Positions 51,091-60,511 are shown, numbered from the stretch's first letter. The stretch: DNA of 64,000 bases from Pseudomonas sp. Fl4BN1 (GCF_009908285.1 NZ_JAAARM010000007.1:1-64000), one strand, 5' to 3'. Translations and numbers: made by a program. Notes: generated by a model not told the origin, from the letters alone.

Positions 51091-51918
51091 TCAGTCGAAT
51101 TGCACGGCGCCGCGCTGGGCCAGCCCGGTCTCGTTGCCGGCCCACAGTTCAGCGTGGCCGGGAGCGCCGAGGCGTCCGCCGACGACAAAGGGCTGTGGGG
51201 CGATCAGCGGGCGCAGGCCGCGGTAGGCGAACGTGCGCAGGCGCGCCCGGGGATTGGCCCGGCAGAAAGCCCCCAGGCTCAGGGTGGCGATCAGCGGGCC
51301 GTGCACCACCAACCCGGAGTAACCCTCGGTGGCGGTGACATAGGGATAGTCGTAATGAATGCGGTGGCCGTTGAAGGTCACCGCGCTGTAGCGAAACAGC
51401 AGGGTTGGACTCGGCACCAGCGACTCCTGCCAGTCACCCTGGATCAGCGCCTCGCCACTGTCCTGCTTGGGCGGAGTCGGTTCGCGGTAGACGATGTCCT
51501 GCTCTTCACGCAGTGCCAATCGGCCGTCCTGGAAATACTCATGACACAAGGTCACGAACAGCAGCTTGCCGGTGCGCCCGGCCTTCTCCTGGACCTGGGT
51601 AATGGTGCTCAGGCAACTGGCCTCGGCGCCGGCCCGCAGCGGCTCATGGAATTCCAGGCGGCCACCGGCCCACATCCGGTTGCGCCTGTCCGCCGGCGGC
51701 AGGAAGCCGCCCCGGGCCGGGTGACCATCGCTGCCCAAGGCCGACTCAGCCTGCGGCTGCTGGAAAAAGCACCAGTGCCACAGGGGCGGCAAGGCTTGGC
51801 CCGGGGCAGGCGTTTCCTGGCCCAGGGTCGCGGCGATGCGCGCCAACAGGTTGTGGCTGAGGTGGTCGTCAATCCGCTGGCTGCGGCCAATCCAGGTGCG
51901 GGGGTCGATGGCACTCAT
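51091..51918 (-). CDS. ich: Itaconyl-CoA hydratase, MaoC/FAS1-like fold
   Basis: A 275-residue double-hotdog hydratase: WIGRSQRIDDHLSHNLLARI at the start, HWCFFQQPQAESALGSDGHP and RMWAGGRLEFHEPLRAG in the first half. The catalytic-type motif is in the second half (FNGHRIHYDYPYVTATEGYS). It resembles mesaconyl/itaconyl-CoA hydratases. It should convert itaconyl-CoA to (S)-citramalyl-CoA for the lyase. First gene of the operon; ATG 51918 was chosen because upstream codons are non-homologous. Confidence 0.8.
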   Translation of the reverse strand: MSAIDPRTWIGRSQRIDDHLSHNLLARIAATLGQETPAPGQALPPLWHWCFFQQPQAESALGSDGHPARGGFLPPADRRNRMWAGGRLEFHEPLRAGAEASCLSTITQVQEKAGRTGKLLFVTLCHEYFQDGRLALREEQDIVYREPTPPKQDSGEALIQGDWQESLVPSPTLLFRYSAVTFNGHRIHYDYPYVTATEGYSGLVVHGPLIATLSLGAFCRANPRARLRTFAYRGLRPLIAPQPFVVGGRLGAPGHAELWAGNETGLAQRGAVQFD

Positions 51919-51973
51919 AGAGGCAGGATCCTGATACGCAAAGGTGATGGCGGCCATCATGCAAGGGGCCGGT

Positions 51974-52010
51974 GCGTATCGAGAATTTGCATTTTTATAA
52001 ACCGGCGTTC
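51974..52010. promoter_or_regulatory. Putative LysR operator between lysR and ich
   Basis: GCGTATCGAGAATTTGCATT (then TTTATAAACCGGCGTTC) lies about midway in the 130-base divergent gap, 39 bases before the lysR start. Its near-copy stands in front of dctP (40691-40727), so both transcription units probably answer to this regulator. Confidence 0.6.
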
Positions 52011-52048
52011 GCTTATGCTGAACGCCTTGCGCCCATAGGAGCCCGGAC

Positions 52049-52966
52049 ATGCATTTCGATCTGGCGGACCTCCGCCTGTTTATCCATATTGCCGAATCCC
52101 CCAGCCTGACCCAGGGCGCACGCCGCGCCTTCCTCTCCCCGGCCGCCGCCAGTGCACGGATCAAGGCCCTGGAAGGCCAGCTTGAAACCCGCCTGCTGTA
52201 CCGCGACAGCCGCGGCGTGGAAGTCACTCCGGCCGGCGAACGCCTGCTGCAGCACGCGCGCCTGATCATGCGCCAAGTGGATTACCTGAAAAGCGAATTC
52301 ACCCAATACGGCGGTGACGCCACCGGGCATATCCGCATCTTCGCCAACACCACGGCGGTCACCGAATTCCTTCCGGAAATACTCGCGGGTTTTCTCTCCA
52401 AGCGCCCGGGGGTCACGGTGGACCTGCAGGAGCGCCTGTCCCGGGACATCGTCCGTGGGGTGCTGGACGGCACCTCGGACATGGGCATCATCGCCGGCCC
52501 GGTGGCAGCCGCCGGCCTGCAAGTACTGCACTTCAGCACCGACCGCCTGGTGCTGATGGTGCCGGTGGACCACCCGCTGGCCGGCGCGGCGGCGCTGACC
52601 CTGGAACAGACCCTGGCCTACCAGCACATCGGCCTGCAGGAAGGCAGCACCTTGCTGAGTTTTCTGCGCGAGCACGTGGAGCGCCTGGGCAAGCAACTGT
52701 CGCTGCGCATTCAGGTGTCGAGCTTCGAGGCGATCTGCCGCATGGTCGAGGCCGGAGTCGGCATCGGCATCATTCCCGAATCCGCTGCGCTGCGGCACAG
52801 CCGGACCATGCAGCTGGTGACGGTGAAACTCGATGAGCCCTGGGCCATCCGCGAGCGCAGCATCATCGTGCGCGAACTGGAGGCCCTGCCCGGCACCGTG
52901 CGGGCGCTGATCGCGACGCTGATGCCGACGGCGGTGGAGCCGGTCCCGAGCCAGGTTGACGAGTGA
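52049..52966 (+). CDS. LysR-type regulator of the itaconate operon
   Basis: A 305-residue LysR protein. The N-terminal helix-turn-helix (LRLFIHIAESPSLTQGARRA, SARIKALEGQLETRLLYRDS) is followed by the effector-binding domain (LPEILAGFLSKRPGVTVDLQ). It is divergent from ich, as PA0877 is in P. aeruginosa, and presumably activates the operon with itaconate or its CoA ester as inducer. It is complete, with a plain start at ATG 52049. Confidence 0.88.
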   Translation: MHFDLADLRLFIHIAESPSLTQGARRAFLSPAAASARIKALEGQLETRLLYRDSRGVEVTPAGERLLQHARLIMRQVDYLKSEFTQYGGDATGHIRIFANTTAVTEFLPEILAGFLSKRPGVTVDLQERLSRDIVRGVLDGTSDMGIIAGPVAAAGLQVLHFSTDRLVLMVPVDHPLAGAAALTLEQTLAYQHIGLQEGSTLLSFLREHVERLGKQLSLRIQVSSFEAICRMVEAGVGIGIIPESAALRHSRTMQLVTVKLDEPWAIRERSIIVRELEALPGTVRALIATLMPTAVEPVPSQVDE

Positions 52967-53055
52967 AGCCGGCCCGGCACTGGCCGGCCTCAGACGCGGC
53001 AAAACCCCAGGGCCTGGTCCCCCGGGGCATGGCGGCCGCGGTCAGGGTCGATGGC

Positions 53056-53406
53056 TTACTGCGGGCAGCCGTTGCTGATCCAGGCGCTGAGCTCGTCTAT
53101 CTGTGCCTGAGGCATGGAAGGGCCCCCGGGAGGCATCGGGCCGATCGCTCCTTCCGGCCCCCAGAGGGTGCCCGCCGTACCACTCAAGGCATAGATGAGG
53201 TTCGAGTGGGCGCCGTCACCCTTGCTCAGGATCGGTAGCGCCAACCCCGTGTTCGGGTCCTGTACCCCCGGCACGCTGCCCGTCACGAAGGCCTGATACG
53301 TGGTCTGCCAGAAGGCGCCATGGGGGGCCCCCGATATGGGCAGGTTGTTCTGCGCGACGTAGCTGTCGAGAAGGTTTTGCACATCCTTGAAACTGGTGAG
53401 CGCCAT
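53056..53406 (-). CDS. Hypothetical protein, partner of the CXXCH protein
   Basis: A 116-residue protein (MALTSFKDVQNLLDSYVAQN..., MPPGGPSMPQAQIDELSAWI, SNGCPQ at the end). It has a single cysteine, three residues from the C-terminus. It lacks a signal peptide. It starts three bases after the stop of the gene upstream, so it is co-transcribed. The C-terminal PQAQIDELSAWISNGCPQ resembles the end of c-type cytochrome domains without the haem motif. Confidence 0.55.
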   Translation of the reverse strand: MALTSFKDVQNLLDSYVAQNNLPISGAPHGAFWQTTYQAFVTGSVPGVQDPNTGLALPILSKGDGAHSNLIYALSGTAGTLWGPEGAIGPMPPGGPSMPQAQIDELSAWISNGCPQ

Positions 53407-53408
53407 GC

Positions 53409-55124
53409 TTATTCCCCTTCGATATGCGGATTGAACAACTGCAGATATTGCACGCTGGCTGCCGCCGCCGACTCGGCACCTGCGGCCTCGGGCGACCGGA
53501 CATTCCCGCCTTGCAGGATGAAACTGAAGTCGTAGCCGGCGACCTGGGCGTTGCCATGGCAGCCCATGCAGCCGCCCATGTTCACCCCCTGCACCGCGGA
53601 GCTACTGGTGCGCTTGGAGAACACGTTCGGTGGCGGCGGTGCTCCTGCCGTCGGGAAGGAAGTCGGCGCGCCGCTGGCGGCAATTCGGCCCCTGAACTGC
53701 TGCAGGGTGTAGTCGGTTTCCACCATGATATTGGCCTGGTAGTAAACCCCTCGGCCATGGCTGATATCGGTCTGGGATATCTGAGTGGTATCGAACGGCT
53801 GGGCCTGGACCGAGACCAGTTTGTAGTACAACCAGGGGGAGTTCTGGATCTTGCGAGCCTGGCTGTACTCCTCTATCGCCCGGTGCGCGGCCTGATTGAC
53901 CTGTACCACGGCCGAGGTAATCGGCTCATAGCGCTGGTTGACACAGATCGGGCCGCCAGACGGTAGCCCGGGCTTGTTCTGCTCCTGGAAATACAGTTGT
54001 TTTCCAGGCTTGCAAAAACCACCGCTGGCTTTGACCAACGGCAGATTGGGCTGTTGGGGCGTAGGTATCGCGTCCTGGTAATTCAACTTGGGCATGGTGG
54101 GATAGGGCGTCGAGGGCCGGTTGACGATGTTGCCGTCCTGATCTTCCACCGCCCGGCCGTTGGCCAGCAAGATGTTGTCGGCCTGCTCGAAGGTGGCGTA
54201 GATAAAACTCGGGGCGCTGGGGGTCTTCTGGATGATATGCAGCGCGACCATGGCCCACTGATCCTCGAAATAGCAGATGCCGCTGTTCGGCGCCTTCTGC
54301 CGCTCATAGAAACGCACGGTCTGCACATGGAATCGTGACGGATTCTCCCCGGGGCCCAGCTTGCGCCAGGCAGACTTGACCTCGATGGTGCCGTTGGGAA
54401 AGTTGACCCGCGGGCCGCTGGGGAACACCGGCGGCTTTTGCTTGACCGCCGTGTTGAAAGCGTTTGCGGCCTGGCGCAGCGAGGAGTTGGCGTACCAGTA
54501 CTGATTGGCAGCCACGTAGGCGTATTGCACCTGGTTGGCCTTGGCCAGGAAACGCACCAGCTGGGGTTGGGAATTGCCGCCGACGGGGGCCGAAGGCGAT
54601 GCCCCGGCGAACATCTGGTCGAGGCCGATCTGGGTGGTTTCGTCGAGGTTGACCCAGGCCGGCTGGCGCACCGGGGCCTGGCCGGAACAGGCCGGAACCT
54701 TGATCGCGTAATTGTAGGTCGGGGGAAAGTTGTAACCATAACTGCTGGCCGCCCCGGACCCCGGATAGCCAGGCGGTCCGATATTGGCGTTGCCATTGCC
54801 CGGGAAAATCTCCACCTTGCTGCGGTAGGTCTGCCACACCAGGGGGCCGGTCTGGCTACCGAACAACTGCCGGGTATCGGCCACATCACGCTGCCCTGCC
54901 TGGGCTGGCCAATTGAGGGCAATGAACTCTTGCCAGGCGAAGGCCGCGGCCTGCGCCAACGAGGCCTGGGGCGCGCCTCCGGGAATATCGGCAGGCACCT
55001 TGGGCGAGACGGTGATGCTCATCGGGGCGGCCTGGGAGATCGCCCCCAGCAGGACCATGCCACTCCCGAGCACGCCGAGAATCAACTGCCGAGGGATAGG
55101 GTGCTTACCAGTTTGACGGTCCAT
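53409..55124 (-). CDS. Exported protein with one CXXCH haem motif
   Basis: A 571-residue protein with an N-terminal export signal (LILGVLGSGMVLLGAISQA). Near residue 520 it has a single c-type haem-binding motif, GGCMGCHGNAQ. The rest is a large unrecognised domain rich in aromatic residues (AFAWQEFIALNWPAQAG, PAWVNLDETTQIGLDQMF). Such proteins are often labelled 'cytochrome family' in Pseudomonas. The late position of the motif suggests a haem tail. It is first in a two-gene operon. Confidence 0.7.
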   Translation of the reverse strand: MDRQTGKHPIPRQLILGVLGSGMVLLGAISQAAPMSITVSPKVPADIPGGAPQASLAQAAAFAWQEFIALNWPAQAGQRDVADTRQLFGSQTGPLVWQTYRSKVEIFPGNGNANIGPPGYPGSGAASSYGYNFPPTYNYAIKVPACSGQAPVRQPAWVNLDETTQIGLDQMFAGASPSAPVGGNSQPQLVRFLAKANQVQYAYVAANQYWYANSSLRQAANAFNTAVKQKPPVFPSGPRVNFPNGTIEVKSAWRKLGPGENPSRFHVQTVRFYERQKAPNSGICYFEDQWAMVALHIIQKTPSAPSFIYATFEQADNILLANGRAVEDQDGNIVNRPSTPYPTMPKLNYQDAIPTPQQPNLPLVKASGGFCKPGKQLYFQEQNKPGLPSGGPICVNQRYEPITSAVVQVNQAAHRAIEEYSQARKIQNSPWLYYKLVSVQAQPFDTTQISQTDISHGRGVYYQANIMVETDYTLQQFRGRIAASGAPTSFPTAGAPPPPNVFSKRTSSSAVQGVNMGGCMGCHGNAQVAGYDFSFILQGGNVRSPEAAGAESAAAASVQYLQLFNPHIEGE

Positions 55125-55324
55125 GTCCTGCCTCCTGTTTTTCCTGATCCAGAGCGTAGATCAGCGCTTACGCGGGCAAACACCCGTGAAAAGACCATTA
55201 GGCACTAGGGTAAATAGCCAAATGCCTGCACGGTTTTGGCCACGGCAACAACCTGGCCTGCATCCATGCCGCACCGCCTGCGGCTAGTCTTGGGCAGGCT
55301 CCCGGTCTGTTCCCTGAGGTCCCC

Positions 55325-55803
55325 ATGCAACCCGAAGGTTCCTGTCACTGCGGCGCCGTCAGCTTCAGCCTGGACAGCGCCCCCCCTCCCCCTATCAACG
55401 CTGCTACTGCTCGATCTGCCGCAAGACCCAGGGCGATGCCATCAACCTCGGGGGTGATATGGCCAGCCTGAAGGTCCGGGGCCGCCAGCACATCAGCGTC
55501 TACCAGGCGTTGATCAAGGAACCCGGGGGCAGCCGGGCCCGACGCAGCAGCGCCGAGCGCCATTTCTGCAGCCGTTGCGGCTCCGGGCTGTGGCTGTTCA
55601 GTCCGCAATGGCCGGAGTTGATCCACCCCTTCGCTTCGGCTATCGACACCCCGTTGCCGGTGCCGCCGGAACATACCCACCTGACGCTCGACTCCATGGC
55701 GCCCTGGGTGGAGATCGACTGGCAGCCACATGACTTGCAGTTCGCGCACTACCCCGAGGAATCCATCGACCAATGGCATGCGCGCCTGGACCTGCAACGG
55801 TAG
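55325..55803 (+). pseudogene. GFA-family protein with a frameshift in a C tract
   Basis: From ATG 55325 the reading MQPEGSCHCGAVSFSLDSAP starts a glutathione-dependent formaldehyde-activating (GFA) family protein, but the frame is lost at 55380-55392 (seven C, one T, five C). With one C fewer, the conserved YQRCYCSICRKTQGDA and HFCSRCGSGLWLF zinc ligands follow in frame to the stop at 55803. All cysteines of the family survive, so the change is recent, phase-variable or a sequencing error. Confidence 0.7.
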
Positions 55804-56012
55804 GCAAAGGGGCTTCAGCGCCGTTGCCGGTTTCCGTGCCAGGCCCCTGCCGCCCACGCGCCAAGGCAGTTACGCCGCTGATCAGCCTGCGACCGATGAT
55901 CGCTATCAGGCCCGGGACAGTGACAGACATTGATGCCGGTCAAGCGCCCGGCCCCGCAGCGGAGTAAAGCTCTAGGTAATTGCTCGCCCTTTGGTTTTCC
56001 GGAGACTTGATC

Positions 56013-56579
56013 ATGCCCAACAGCGCTCTCGATGTTCTCGCCCCCCCGCCGTTCCCGGCACAACAAGGCCAATACTGGATCGACGCCTTGAGCGACGGCA
56101 GCCATGTACTGATCCGTCCGCTCCGGCCTCAGGACCGCGAGCGGGAAAAGGCCTTTATCGAAAACCTCTCCCCCGTCACCCGGCACCAGCGCTTCCTCGG
56201 TGAAATCAAGGAGGTGGGCGACCAGTTGCTGGATCAGTTGATGGACGTTGGCACCCCACAACGGATGGCCTACGTGGCCCTGGTCCATGACAACGGTGAC
56301 CTGCGCGAAGTCGGTATCAGCCGCTACGCGCAACTCGACGATCAACCCTGGCGCTGCGAATTCGCCGTGACCATCGCCGATGAGTGGCAAGGCAAGGGCC
56401 TCGGCGCACTGCTGATGCAGCACCTGATCGACGAGGCCCGAAACAATGGTTTCAAGCAGATGTATTCGGTGGATGCGGCTTCCAACTACAGCATGCGCCG
56501 GCTGGCGAAAACCCTCGGCATGCGCAGCGCCATCGACCCCGACGATGCCACCCAGGTGATTCACAGCCTGGAGTTGTAA
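56013..56579 (+). CDS. GNAT acetyltransferase
   Basis: A 188-residue GNAT protein: VLIRPLRPQDREREKAFIEN, CEFAVTIADEWQGKGLGALL (acetyl-CoA loop) and SNYSMRRLAKTLGM. The start is set by GGAGA before ATG 56013. The same domain type forms the C-terminus of Pat-like protein acetyltransferases, here without a nucleotide-binding part. The acceptor is unknown. Confidence 0.82.
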   Translation: MPNSALDVLAPPPFPAQQGQYWIDALSDGSHVLIRPLRPQDREREKAFIENLSPVTRHQRFLGEIKEVGDQLLDQLMDVGTPQRMAYVALVHDNGDLREVGISRYAQLDDQPWRCEFAVTIADEWQGKGLGALLMQHLIDEARNNGFKQMYSVDAASNYSMRRLAKTLGMRSAIDPDDATQVIHSLEL

Positions 56580-56599
56580 CCTCCCGCCCGCACCGCGCC

Positions 56600-56854
56600 T
56601 CAGTTCGAGGCGCGGCCACATTGCCCACAAAACCGCGCGCCCGCCGCCAATGTCGCACCGCATTGAGCGCAGCCGGCCGGCACCAGCGATGCTGCACATT
56701 GCTGGCAGAAACGCGCGGACGCAGGGTTCAACGCCCGGCATTGCGGGCAAGGGCTGCCGGCCCCTGTCGAATGCCCAGAGCCCGGATGCCCGCCCCGAGA
56801 ACCGTCGTGCCCACCACCGTGATGCCCTGCCAACAACCGTCCGAAAAAGCTCAT
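56600..56854 (-). CDS. Small double zinc-ribbon protein
   Basis: An 84-residue protein starting MSFFGRLLAGHHGGGHDGSR: a His/Gly-rich segment, then two zinc ribbons with CPQC/CQQC and CAQC/CGQC pairs. GGAG lies before ATG 56854. Probably a metal-binding or scaffold protein; the role is unknown. Confidence 0.7.
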   Translation of the reverse strand: MSFFGRLLAGHHGGGHDGSRGGHPGSGHSTGAGSPCPQCRALNPASARFCQQCAASLVPAGCAQCGATLAAGARFCGQCGRASN

Positions 56855-56910
56855 GTCGATCACTCCACTAGACTGTGATCGCCAGTAAAAACCCTGTAGT
56901 AACTACAGAG

Positions 56911-57483
56911 TCAAGCCAGCGCCGACAAGTGCTCGTAGAGAATGCCGGAGCCGACAATGATCAACACCACGCCACCCAATATTTCCGCACGCTGCCCCAT
57001 CACCGTACCTATGGCCCGGCCCAGCATGACGCCGAGAGTGACCATGGTCATGGTGGCCAGGCCGATAGCGCTGGCCGCGACCCAGATGTTGACGTCGACG
57101 AAAGCCAGGCCCACGCCCACTGCCAAGGCATCGATGCTGGTAGCGAAACCGGTGACCGCCAGCACCCAGAAACCATGCTGGCGGGGCTTTTCTTCCTCGG
57201 TTTCGGTTTGCAGCTGTGTGCCGTTGTAGATCATGTGCAGGCCCAGCAACAGCAGCAGACTGAAGGCGATCCAGTGGTCCCAGTTGGCCACCCACTGCGT
57301 CGCGGCCTGGCCGATGAACCAGCCGACCACCGGGGTGATGGCTTCAATGACGCCGAAGATCAGGCCGATGCGCAAGGCTTCCAGCAGGCGTGGCTTAAGC
57401 ATGGCCGAACCCTTGCCTACCGCGGCGGCAAAGGCATCGGTGGACATGGCGAAGGCGAGGAAAATGATCGAGGCAGGGTTCAT
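56911..57483 (-). CDS. mntP: Manganese efflux pump MntP
   Basis: A 190-residue inner-membrane protein with six helices, the MntP family. Conserved Asp residues appear in [17 protein letters not shown] and [19 protein letters not shown] 57483 is chosen because the protein family begins [11 protein letters not shown]; ten extra codons precede it in frame. The untranslated leader carries a yybP-ykoY riboswitch (57550-57655), which links expression to manganese. Confidence 0.92.
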   Translation of the reverse strand: MNPASIIFLAFAMSTDAFAAAVGKGSAMLKPRLLEALRIGLIFGVIEAITPVVGWFIGQAATQWVANWDHWIAFSLLLLLGLHMIYNGTQLQTETEEEKPRQHGFWVLAVTGFATSIDALAVGVGLAFVDVNIWVAASAIGLATMTMVTLGVMLGRAIGTVMGQRAEILGGVVLIIVGSGILYEHLSALA

Positions 57484-57549
57484 CTTGGGTCTTCCGGTCG
57501 GGCTTGAGTCCACGACATACCCACGCGCCCGACTTCAGCACAGGTATGT

Positions 57550-57655
57550 CGATGGTCTCACCAACCGAAACGGCGCCCGCACCACGGCAGGTTGCCGAGT
57601 GTGTTGATACGGGCTCCACCGCAGCAGGCGGTGGCAGGTTACTCCCCAAAGAGGC
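57550..57655 (-). ncRNA. yybP-ykoY manganese riboswitch in the mntP leader
   Basis: On the minus strand the leader contains GGGGAGTAACC (about 57647-57637), a middle helix with GTATCAACACACTCG and GGTGAGACC (57562-57554), about 70 bases before mntP. These are the conserved blocks of the yybP-ykoY class in E. coli mntP and relatives, in the same order. It senses Mn2+ and raises mntP expression when manganese is high. Confidence 0.8.
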
Positions 57656-57867
57656 GCGCAGCTTAGCCCGTCGATTGTGAAAATTTCATTGCCGTACACG
57701 GGCTCATGACGCTCGGCGGCAACATCCTGCAGCGCCCCCCATGAAAGGCAGCGGATGTCTGAGCCGGCGGTCTTAACACTCTTTGACAGTTTCCAGACAA
57801 AGCTGCCAAAGACTGACCAGCCCCCCTTCCCTAGCATGCGCACATCAAATTTCCGCTCGGGTGTTGC

Positions 57868-59691
57868 ATGTCTGCCAAACTTCTCGGCCTGCCGTTGCTA
57901 GGCATTCTGCTGGGTAGCCTGGGCTGCAATCAGCAGCCCGCTTTAGCGCCGCCTATCGAGCCTGGCGACTACGCCAGCATCATTCGCTACCTGAAGCAGT
58001 ACATCCCCCAGGAGATGGCCAGGCATCAGGTACCGGGCCTGTCGATCGCCCTGGTGGATGGCCAGGAACTGATCTGGGCTCGGGGCTTTGGTTTTGCCGA
58101 CCAGGCCCGGGGCGTGCAAGTCACCGAGAACACCGCCTTTCGTGCCGGCGCCCTGTCCCAGTTGCTGACCGCCACCGCAGTCATGCAGCTGATTGAACAA
58201 GGCCGCTTGCAACTCGATGCGCCCCTGCAGGACACCCTCAAGGAGTTCTACGTCCGCTCACGCTTTCACGAGGAGCAGAGTGCCGCCGACCAGGCGGTGA
58301 CCCTGCGTCGCCTGCTCAGCCACCAGGCCGGGATGCCCGCCGAATACCTGCGCGAACTGCACACGCCCCCGGCCCTCGGCGAGTTGCCGAGAAAGCTCAG
58401 CGGCCTCTGGCTGAGCAACGCCCCGGGCACCCAGACCGCCTATTCCAATCTGGGCTATGCGCTGCTGGGCGCGGCGATCGAGCGCTGCAGCGGCCTGGAC
58501 CTCGAACGGCAACTGCAAAAAACCCTGCTGCGTCCACTGGGCATGGGCCAGTCGAGCTTCAGCGGTGACAGCCATGCCCAACCCAATCGCGCCCAGGGTT
58601 ATGCAAACGGCACCCGCAGCAACGACACCCTGGTCCGCGACCTCTCCGCCAACGGTTTGTGGAGCAGCCCCCGGGACCTGAGTCGCTACGTGCGGATGCT
58701 CTTCGCCCAGGGCCACTACAAGAATCACCAGCTGTTGTCGGCGGCTTCGATCAACGAAATGGTGCGCCCGCAGAACACCGGCAATCCGCTGGATTTCGAT
58801 TGCCAGGTGGGCCTGGGCTGGTTCCTTTCACCCTGCGGCGATGAGTGGGTGCGCCCAGGCATTCGCACCTGGCAGCACGGCGGAGTGAGCGGCGACTTTC
58901 ATGCGCAGATCAGCGTGCTCCCGGAGCAGCAACTGGCGGTGATCGTAATGAGCAATTCCAGCAGCGGCGAAGCCCTCGCCCAGCCCCTGGTGAATCAGGT
59001 CCTGCGCATGCTGCTGCAGGCTCACGGCACTGCCGACGAGGATCAACCGAGCACCGCTCAGGCAGCGCCCCCACCGATCCAGCGGCGTCGAGTACCGGAA
59101 GCCGCGGATCGCCAACACCTGGCCGGCTTCTATGCCACAGCCTGGGGCGTGTTGCGGATCCGCGACCAGGACCAGCACCTGTTCGGCGAACTGGCCGGCA
59201 CCCGCTTTGAACTGCTGCGCGACGAATACGGCTGGCTGCGGGCACAGAAGAAATTCCTCGGGCTCTGGCTGCAGGACCTCGGCGACCTAGGCCGGGTGCA
59301 GCTGGACGTCATGAGCGTCCAGGGTCACCGGGTGTTCACCGCCAGGAGTCATGGCCAGCTGTTGGCGGTAGGAGAACGCATCGATCCGGTGCCCCTGCCC
59401 GACAACTGGCTGGCCACGGTGGGTACCTACCAGACCCTCAACGAAGGCCAGGCCAATGCCCCCATGAATGGCGTCAGCATCACCCTTGAAGACGGTTTCC
59501 TGATGATCCGCAGCCTGCATGAGGGCCGTCCCCTCACCGACTACATCCTGGCGCCAGTGGACAACGCACACGCGGTGATCGCCGGCCATGGTCCAGGCCT
59601 GGGCGACACCGTGCGCCGCCAGATCAACGGGGTCAACGTCCTCGGCTACTCATTCAAACGCACCTACAACAACCACTACCTGAGGTTCTAA
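57868..59691 (+). CDS. Serine hydrolase (class C beta-lactamase-like) lacking the SxxK residues
   Basis: A 607-residue lipoprotein (lipobox GSLGC, Cys20). It has a beta-lactamase/esterase-type domain at about 35-380 and a C-terminal DUF3471-like part. Y192-S193-N194 (TAYSNLGYALLG) and the H336-G337-G338 triad position (TWQHGGVSG) are kept. At the catalytic motif, where the family reads GSLSK, it has GALSQ: A95 replaces Ser and Q98 replaces Lys. The protein is therefore predicted to be catalytically dead, or to work otherwise. It is co-directional with the MipA/OmpV gene six bases downstream. Confidence 0.8.
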   Translation: MSAKLLGLPLLGILLGSLGCNQQPALAPPIEPGDYASIIRYLKQYIPQEMARHQVPGLSIALVDGQELIWARGFGFADQARGVQVTENTAFRAGALSQLLTATAVMQLIEQGRLQLDAPLQDTLKEFYVRSRFHEEQSAADQAVTLRRLLSHQAGMPAEYLRELHTPPALGELPRKLSGLWLSNAPGTQTAYSNLGYALLGAAIERCSGLDLERQLQKTLLRPLGMGQSSFSGDSHAQPNRAQGYANGTRSNDTLVRDLSANGLWSSPRDLSRYVRMLFAQGHYKNHQLLSAASINEMVRPQNTGNPLDFDCQVGLGWFLSPCGDEWVRPGIRTWQHGGVSGDFHAQISVLPEQQLAVIVMSNSSSGEALAQPLVNQVLRMLLQAHGTADEDQPSTAQAAPPPIQRRRVPEAADRQHLAGFYATAWGVLRIRDQDQHLFGELAGTRFELLRDEYGWLRAQKKFLGLWLQDLGDLGRVQLDVMSVQGHRVFTARSHGQLLAVGERIDPVPLPDNWLATVGTYQTLNEGQANAPMNGVSITLEDGFLMIRSLHEGRPLTDYILAPVDNAHAVIAGHGPGLGDTVRRQINGVNVLGYSFKRTYNNHYLRF

Positions 59692-59697
59692 ACCGGG

Positions 59698-60501
59698 ATG
59701 AAAACCCTGAAACGCTCCACCACTGCCGCGGCTCTTTGGGTCAGCACTATCGGCTTGACCACAGCGTCCGCCCCGCTGCATGCCGAAGACTGGAAATATG
59801 GCGTGCACGCCGGCGTCGCCAGCGTTCCACGCTACAGCGGCAGCGACGAGCGCACCGTGGCACCGCTGCTCGGCGGCGAGATCGTCAGCCCCTACGGCAT
59901 TTTCCTCAACACGGACCAGGGCTTGGGCTGGGGTAGCGAATGGGGTGACTTGTCGTTCAGTACCTGGGTTGGCGCAAGCGAGGAGCGGCGCGACAAGAAT
60001 CATATGGGCCAAGGCTCCAAGCGGCTCAAGGGCATGGGTGAGATCAAGTCCCGGGCACAGTTCGGTGCACATTTGGGCTACGACCTGGGCCCCTTCGAAC
60101 TGGGGGCCACGCTGACCCACGCAATGAAGAAGAATGATCGCCGCGACACCGGTTCGGCCTATAGCCAGTTGGAGCTGAGCATTGGCACCCAGCTGTATGA
60201 GGGCGGTTTCGGCAGCCTCGACGTCAGCGTCAACAGCCTGTTTGGCAACGCCGACTACCTGCAGACCTGGTATGGCGTGAGTGACACCCAGGCAGCCAAC
60301 AGCCGCTTCAGCACCTACCGCGCCAAGGGCGGACGAGTCAGCAGTGGCGCCGACCTGGCGTGGACCCTGCCCCTCAACGAGCAGACCAAGCTGTCGACCC
60401 TGCTGTCGATGAAATACCTGAGCAAGGAAGCCGGTGACAGCCCGATCGTCGATCGGCGCATGCAGACCAGCATCGGCACGCAGATCGAGTACAGCTTCTA
60501 A
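59698..60501 (+). CDS. MipA/OmpV family outer-membrane protein
   Basis: A 267-residue protein with a signal peptide ending at LHA (about residue 29) and a beta-barrel with the MipA/OmpV pattern (WKYGVHAGVASVPRYSGSDE, RAQFGAHLGYDLGPFELGAT, final Phe in IEYSF). E. coli MipA is a murein-machinery scaffold. It forms an operon with the serine-hydrolase-like protein, both envelope products. Confidence 0.85.
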   Translation: MKTLKRSTTAAALWVSTIGLTTASAPLHAEDWKYGVHAGVASVPRYSGSDERTVAPLLGGEIVSPYGIFLNTDQGLGWGSEWGDLSFSTWVGASEERRDKNHMGQGSKRLKGMGEIKSRAQFGAHLGYDLGPFELGATLTHAMKKNDRRDTGSAYSQLELSIGTQLYEGGFGSLDVSVNSLFGNADYLQTWYGVSDTQAANSRFSTYRAKGGRVSSGADLAWTLPLNEQTKLSTLLSMKYLSKEAGDSPIVDRRMQTSIGTQIEYSF

Positions 60502-60511
60502 GGTGTCAATG

